Source of the DNA: Adhaeribacter soli
GTDB taxonomy: Bacteria > Bacteroidota > Bacteroidia > Cytophagales > Hymenobacteraceae
Direction: 5' to 3'
Assembly: GCF_008727925.1 (NCBI RefSeq)
Contig: NZ_VTWT01000010.1
Location: forward strand, 116,628 to 180,627
Length of the DNA: 64,000 nt
A model generated the notes under the pieces. That model saw only the letters and a program-made list of their open reading frames with translations, did no database searches and had not been told where the DNA came from. The translations under genes and the position numbers were made by a program. Shown piece by piece: positions 59,679 to 64,000 of the stretch. Numbering within the stretch: position 1 is the first letter of the stretch; each line of letters starts with the position of its first letter.

Positions 59679-60332
59679 TTATTGCTGCGCAACAACGTTG
59701 AAATTCAGGGTGAAATCATCGTTGATCGCTTTGTCGCCGATGCTTTCGAAGAATGATTTAGAACCGTATTTAATATCGTATTTCGTACGGTCTACAGTAG
59801 CAGTACCCTGGGCAGTAGCTTTGTTGCCTTCTACTTTAACAGTAGCCGGGAAAGTAACTGGTTTGGTAATGCCTTTAATAGTCAGATCGCCGGTTACGTT
59901 GTAGTTAGCCGCGCCTGGTTTTGCACCTTTAATCGGAGCCAGGTTCGTGATCTTGAAAGTAGCTTTCGGGTATTTGTCGGTTGCGAAAAAATCATCCGCT
60001 TTCATGTGACCAACAAATTTACCGTTGTATTCTGCATCGGTAATATCAGTACACGTGATCGAGTTCATGTCGATGTCGAAAGTACCGCCTACCAGTTTAT
60101 TTTTTGCGATCAGCAAGTTACCGTTCGAAACGTTGATGTTACCAGTGTGCTCACCGGTTACTTTTTTACCGTTCCAAACCAGTTTGCTGGCAGCCGTGTT
60201 TACTTTTAAAGTTTTGTCGGCTTTAACCGCTTTTTCAGTTTTAGCTTTCGATTTATCGGTAGTGTTACCGGCAAAAGCTGGCGAAAATACTACGGCAGAT
60301 GCTAACGCTGCAGATAAGATTAACTTTTTCAT
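59679..60332 (-). CDS. YceI-family periplasmic lipid-binding protein
   Basis: 217 residues. Signal peptide to about 22 (MKKLILSAALASAVVFSPAFAG), a Lys-rich linker, then the YceI lipocalin-like beta-barrel (about 50-217: SKLVWNGKKVTGEHTGNINVSNG, GGTFDIDMNSITCTDI, HMKADDFFATDKYPKATFKIT). Members bind polyisoprenoids or other lipids. It follows marR on the same strand, so the two likely form an operon. Confidence 0.93.
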   Translation of the reverse strand: MKKLILSAALASAVVFSPAFAGNTTDKSKAKTEKAVKADKTLKVNTAASKLVWNGKKVTGEHTGNINVSNGNLLIAKNKLVGGTFDIDMNSITCTDITDAEYNGKFVGHMKADDFFATDKYPKATFKITNLAPIKGAKPGAANYNVTGDLTIKGITKPVTFPATVKVEGNKATAQGTATVDRTKYDIKYGSKSFFESIGDKAINDDFTLNFNVVAQQ

Positions 60333-60395
60333 TTTTGTTTGTTGGTTGAGTTTAATTTTTTGTTTTTTTATTGCTTTCAGTAATCACTTCTGTTC

Positions 60396-60854
60396 TTAAT
60401 CCCGGACCTTATCGAGCAGCCGGTTCAGTTCCCTGGCTTCGGCTTCGGTTAAGTTCTGCAGACCAATCTGTTGGTTCTGCATGGCCGTATCAATTTTTTT
60501 CAACAGCGCCAGTCCTTTTTCCGTGATCAGGATGTCTACCGAACGCCGGTCGTTAGGGCACTGCTTACGCGTTACCAACTCCTTGGCCACCAGTTTATCC
60601 ACGATCCGCGAAGCGTTGGAAGTCTTGTCCAGCATCCGCTCGATGATCAAACTCACGGTTGCCGGCTCCGGGTGCTGCCCGCGCAAAATGCGGAGCACGT
60701 TAAATTGCGGCAGCGTAACCCCAAAAGGTTTAAAAATGGCGCCTTGCTTTTCCTCCAGGTGTCCGGCAGTGTAAATTACATTTATCTGAGCCTTGTGAAA
60801 CTCATCTTTAAATGCCTTCTGCTTTATTTCGTCTTCTATTCTCATAAGCTGCAT
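60396..60854 (-). CDS. MarR-family transcriptional regulator
   Basis: 152 residues. Winged-helix MarR fold: GVTLPQFNVLRILRGQHPEPATVSLIIERMLDKTSNASRIVDKLVAKELVTRKQCPNDRRSVDILITEKG, with DRRSVDI in the wing. ATG at 60854; an alternative lies at 60845. Probably represses itself and yceI through the tandem repeats at 60886-60915. Confidence 0.93.
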   Translation of the reverse strand: MQLMRIEDEIKQKAFKDEFHKAQINVIYTAGHLEEKQGAIFKPFGVTLPQFNVLRILRGQHPEPATVSLIIERMLDKTSNASRIVDKLVAKELVTRKQCPNDRRSVDILITEKGLALLKKIDTAMQNQQIGLQNLTEAEARELNRLLDKVRD

Positions 60855-60878
60855 GCCCGCTGCCCCTCAATTACATTG

Positions 60879-60915
60879 CAAATATATGTACATACATTAA
60901 ATGTACAAACATTAG
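60879..60915 (-). promoter_or_regulatory. marR promoter with tandem operator candidate
   Basis: Minus-strand -7 box TATATTTG (60879-60886) is followed upstream by two 15-bp direct repeats, ATGTACATACATTAA (60886-60900) and ATGTACAAACATTAG (60901-60915), each with a TGTACA palindrome or half. They cover the promoter spacer, a site where MarR binding would block RNA polymerase. Confidence 0.6.
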
Positions 60916-61114
60916 TTTCAAATATTTTCAAAAAAATTTTGAAATGTGCTTTAAAAGGCAGGATTCGGGGTTTAAGGTATAATTATTTATTAGAAACGAT
61001 TTTTGAAAACCGGGAAATAAGCACCTGACATAGAGTTTCCATAATATAAAGGCGAAATCCTAGGAATGCAAAAGGCTAAGGTTCAGGTCTGGAAAAGTAC
61101 TCTGATTAAATTTC

Positions 61115-62104
61115 CTACCCCACGTGCAGCACGCCGTTTTCTTCGCGCACAATTTTGAACGGGTCCTCCCTGATAATTAGAAAACCATCGAGGTCGGCCG
61201 TTTGGGCTAGCCCGCTTAGCTGCATAGCGCTCCAGATACCAAGCGAGGTTTCGATCATGCACCCGATCATGGTTTTCATCCCTCTTCGCCGGGCTTCTTC
61301 CAGAATGAATTTTCCCCTCAGGTACCCGCCGGCCTTCATCAGTTTCATATTTACCCCGTGAAACTGCTGCTGCAAGGCATCCCAGTCCGGATCGTCGAGA
61401 ACCGATTCGTCGGCATAAATATCGTAAGGCGACTTTTTCTTCAGATAAACATACCCTTCGGTTTCGGTAGCCGGCATGGGCTGCTCAATGAACAGGATGT
61501 TGTAAGGCTTCAGGTTTTCGAAGAAATTCAGCAGCGTTTCCGGATCGGTCCAGGCTTCGTTGGCATCTATGAGCAAAGGCCCGGAGAAATTCCGCGAAAC
61601 TTCCTGCACCAGTTCCAGACAGGTTTCCTGATCTACTTTCACTTTTAAGGCCTGAAAACGACTCAGCTCATTTTCCTGAATGAATTCCGCCACGTTTCCT
61701 GGTTCCATGATCGGCACCGAATAAGTAGTGGCCATGGGTTGCGGTTGAGGAACTCCCAGGAATTCCGGTACGGTAAGGTTGCCCCGCTGACAAATAAAAT
61801 GCACGTAGGCCGATTCTACCGCAAACCGCAAGGCATTGGCCGGTTTATGGCTTTCGAGCAGATAAAAAAGCTCTTCCAAAGTTTGTACATTATTCAGGCC
61901 GGCGGCAACCAGTTTCCCGAACTGTAAAATAAGGTTCTGAGGAATTTCGTTATAACGGATATTGGGCGCGGCCTCGCCGATGCCGGTATGCTGCCCGTCG
62001 GTAACGCGCACGAACAGGTTTATTTTGCCGGCCGAGGCATTGCGGGATATTTTCCAGGTGTATTTCAGTTCCAGGGCAAGCGCCTCGATGTGCCAGTTCA
62101 GCAT
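61115..62104 (-). CDS. Dipeptide (L-Ala-D/L-Glu) epimerase, enolase superfamily
   Basis: 329 residues of the muconate-lactonizing subgroup. Acid/base Lys154-Val-Lys156 (ALKVKVD), metal ligands Asp180 (LLIDANEAW), Glu207 (FIEQPM), Asp232 (YADES) and Lys257 region (MKLMKAGG) are complete. Usually epimerises Ala-Glu from murein turnover; exact dipeptide unknown. Confidence 0.92.
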   Translation of the reverse strand: MLNWHIEALALELKYTWKISRNASAGKINLFVRVTDGQHTGIGEAAPNIRYNEIPQNLILQFGKLVAAGLNNVQTLEELFYLLESHKPANALRFAVESAYVHFICQRGNLTVPEFLGVPQPQPMATTYSVPIMEPGNVAEFIQENELSRFQALKVKVDQETCLELVQEVSRNFSGPLLIDANEAWTDPETLLNFFENLKPYNILFIEQPMPATETEGYVYLKKKSPYDIYADESVLDDPDWDALQQQFHGVNMKLMKAGGYLRGKFILEEARRRGMKTMIGCMIETSLGIWSAMQLSGLAQTADLDGFLIIREDPFKIVREENGVLHVG

Positions 62105-62330
62105 GGTTTCAGATTAGAATTCCGGCTCAGTTTAAGCCACCGGCGAAATTGCGTTTATTTCCGGCAGTTTCCAAAAAACAGGACCAACGGTGTTGCCCGA
62201 AACAGAACAGTTTTTGGGTGCAGGTTTCCCGATTGAAAACTTATGATTACTTTTAATGCCGGAAAACTACCTGCCGGGCACTTTGCCGGGGCTTTGTACT
62301 TTTTCGGCCCAAACTATTACCCTTTTCCGA

Positions 62331-63734
62331 ATGCGATCTTCTAAAAGTAAAACCTTTGCCATAGCAGCCTTTATTTCCCTTACGCTGGCCGCTATTCTTA
62401 CTGTGCTGAATCTTTACGGGTTTATTAATGTGCCTGAAGTGGTGGCCGCCGGCGTACGATGGGCCGCCATTGCCGTACTGGTTGGCTATGCCGTCGTTCG
62501 GAAAAATCTTACTACCTGGATTCTGGTCAGCATGGTGATCGGGGCCGAGATCGGCAACGACTTTCCGGAAATAGCCATGCACCTCAATATTTTCAGCAAG
62601 GTCTTCCTGAAACTGATCAAAACCATTATTGCGCCGCTCATTTTCGCTACGCTGGTGGTTGGTATTGCCGGCCATTCGGACATGAAACAGGTGGGCAAAA
62701 TGGGGATCAAGGCGCTTGTTTATTTTGAAGTAGTTACCACCATTGCCCTTTTCATCGGTCTGGCGGCCATTAACATTTCTCAGGCAGGTGTTGGCATTGT
62801 ATTAAAAGGAGGTGCCGACCACGGGGAAATTCAGGCCCCGCCCAAGCAAACTATTTCCGACATTATTCTGCACGTTTTCCCGGAAAATATTGCCAAATCC
62901 ATTGCCGAAGGCCAGGTGCTGCAGATCGTGGTTTTCAGCGTGATCTTCGGGTTTGCCCTGGCCATGCTGAGCGCCGAAAAACGCCGCCCGATGCTGAATT
63001 TTGCCGAAAGCCTGGCCGAAACCATGTTCAAGTTCACCAACATTATCATGTACCTGGCGCCAATTGCGGTAGGCGCGGCCATCGCGTATACCGTTGGGCA
63101 CATGGGCTTCGGTATTCTGGTAAACCTGTTCAAGCTCCTCCTCACGTTGTACGTAGCCTTGATTGCCTTTATATTACTCGTGCTGTTCCCGGCTGCCTTA
63201 ATGTTCCGCATCCCAATCAAACGTTTCCTGAAAGCCGTAGCCGAGCCTATTTCCATTGCGTTTGCTACCACCTCTTCCGAAGCCGCTTTACCGCGCGCCA
63301 TGGAAGCCATGGAAGCCATCGGGGTGCCGCGTAAAACGGTAGCCTTCGTAATGCCGATGGGCTACAGCTTCAACCTCGACGGCACCACGCTTTATCTATC
63401 GTTGGCTTCCGTTTTCGTTGCTCAGGCCGCTGGCATTCACTTAAGCTGGGGCGAACAATTGCTCATGGTTTTCACCCTGATGCTGACTTCCAAAGGCGTG
63501 GCCGGCGTACCGCGGGCCTCCTTGGTGATCCTGTTAGGCACCGCGGCTTCCTTTAATTTACCCGTAGAACCGATCTTTATTATATTGGGAATTGACGAAT
63601 TAATGGACATGGCCCGCACCTCTGTTAACGTACTGGGTAACTGCCTGGCCACCGCCGTAATTGCCCGCTGGGAAGGCGAATTCCAGGACAATCCGGTGCT
63701 CGATTACATGGAACTGGAAGAAGTCGTGAAGTAA
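62331..63734 (+). CDS. Dicarboxylate/amino acid:cation symporter (DAACS)
   Basis: About 467 residues, eight membrane spans with two re-entrant loops. Signature FATTSSEAALPRAMEAMEAIGVPRK and FVMPMGYSFNLDGTTLYL, and the later GVAGVPRASLVILLGTA, are GltP/DctA family motifs that form the substrate and sodium sites. Substrate could be glutamate, aspartate or C4-dicarboxylates. ATG at 62331 is preferred; an in-frame ATG lies 75 bp upstream. Confidence 0.94.
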   Translation: MRSSKSKTFAIAAFISLTLAAILTVLNLYGFINVPEVVAAGVRWAAIAVLVGYAVVRKNLTTWILVSMVIGAEIGNDFPEIAMHLNIFSKVFLKLIKTIIAPLIFATLVVGIAGHSDMKQVGKMGIKALVYFEVVTTIALFIGLAAINISQAGVGIVLKGGADHGEIQAPPKQTISDIILHVFPENIAKSIAEGQVLQIVVFSVIFGFALAMLSAEKRRPMLNFAESLAETMFKFTNIIMYLAPIAVGAAIAYTVGHMGFGILVNLFKLLLTLYVALIAFILLVLFPAALMFRIPIKRFLKAVAEPISIAFATTSSEAALPRAMEAMEAIGVPRKTVAFVMPMGYSFNLDGTTLYLSLASVFVAQAAGIHLSWGEQLLMVFTLMLTSKGVAGVPRASLVILLGTAASFNLPVEPIFIILGIDELMDMARTSVNVLGNCLATAVIARWEGEFQDNPVLDYMELEEVVK

Positions 63735-63809
63735 TTGAATCAACTTCTGAAAACCTGATATTTCTTCTGAATACCCGACAGAGTGAAGTAGAAAATTTCT
63801 AGATACTTT

Positions 63810-63838
63810 AAAAGGCGATCCATCAGGATCGCCTTTTT
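63810..63838 (+). terminator. Rho-independent terminator
   Basis: AAAAGGCGATCC and GGATCGCCTTTT pair perfectly around ATCA, followed by T. Confidence 0.9.
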
Positions 63839-63968
63839 ATTTGTCGCCAAAGCATATAGCAAGGTTAGGCGGAGCAGTAACTTGTGACTTTTTTACTAGC
63901 CAGTTTGTAAAGGTGGAAGCATCTGATCAAACTAGTGGAAGCAGCTAGAAGTTATCTCATAAATCAAA

Positions 63969-64000
63969 ATTTCTCTGTAGCGTAGGGTTTAAACCCTACG
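63969..64000. repeat. Second copy of the GGGTTTAAACCC palindrome, cut by the window edge
   Basis: GTAGCGTAGGGTTTAAACCC followed by TACG to the last base: the right half is truncated by the window. Core equals that of the 74-bp palindrome at 58459. Confidence 0.7.

Overview
The window reads as chromosomal DNA of a Bacteroidota bacterium, most likely order Cytophagales and perhaps Hymenobacteraceae (Adhaeribacter or Pontibacter-like; genus level is inference). The markers are a PorX-type response regulator fused to a PglZ domain, a secreted protein with a type IX secretion C-terminal sorting domain, an LpxC-FabZ fusion, a TonB-dependent receptor with a carboxypeptidase-like N-terminal domain, paralogous DUF5329-like secreted proteins, TAnnTTTG promoter boxes, and starts without Shine-Dalgarno sequences. 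No rRNA, tRNA, CRISPR array or prophage was seen.

Layout. 1-2.8 kb: mrp and nfu (Fe-S assembly), then a type IX secretion cargo protein. 3.5-7.5 kb: fumarylacetoacetase, a flavin-reductase-like protein and a polytopic membrane protein. 7.6-10.9 kb, minus strand: porX-tsaE-ald. 11.5-17.4 kb: an HD hydrolase, then the lipid A cluster lpxD, lpxC/fabZ, lpxA with an overlapping ABC ATPase. 17.5-21.3 kb: five AT-rich, same-strand genes separated by attC-like imperfect palindromes, resembling an integron cassette array without an integrase. 21.4-24.1 kb: AraC regulator diverging from an acetyltransferase-hydrolase pair. 24.5-32.5 kb: fabG, an rRNA-intervening-sequence-type four-helix protein between inverted arms, a VWA-like membrane protein, a REP-associated tyrosine transposase between REP hairpins, rluE, a lipoprotein and dnaK. 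32.6-43.2 kb: small membrane and secreted proteins, a PLP decarboxylase, a TonB-dependent receptor and an acyltransferase. 43.6-54.7 kb: purE/purK, marC, an aminotransferase, heptose-7-phosphate kinase, hemE, a GT2-polyprenyl-transferase-like fusion, recR and clpS. 54.8-64 kb: a lipoprotein, a YefM/YoeB toxin-antitoxin pair, a DPP4-like peptidase, marR-yceI, a dipeptide epimerase and a dicarboxylate symporter.

Most of the core is housekeeping: envelope lipid synthesis, purine and heme steps, Fe-S assembly, tRNA/rRNA modification and proteostasis. The unusual part is intergenic. At least eight families of palindromic or paired-inverted repeats occupy the gaps. They include a roughly 116-bp two-hairpin element present twice, a perfect 74-bp palindrome, nested MITE-like elements, C-rich paired arms and G-free arms that touch start codons. 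Together with the REP-associated transposase and the cassette-like array, they suggest that several DNA-hairpin-based mobility systems have shaped this chromosome.
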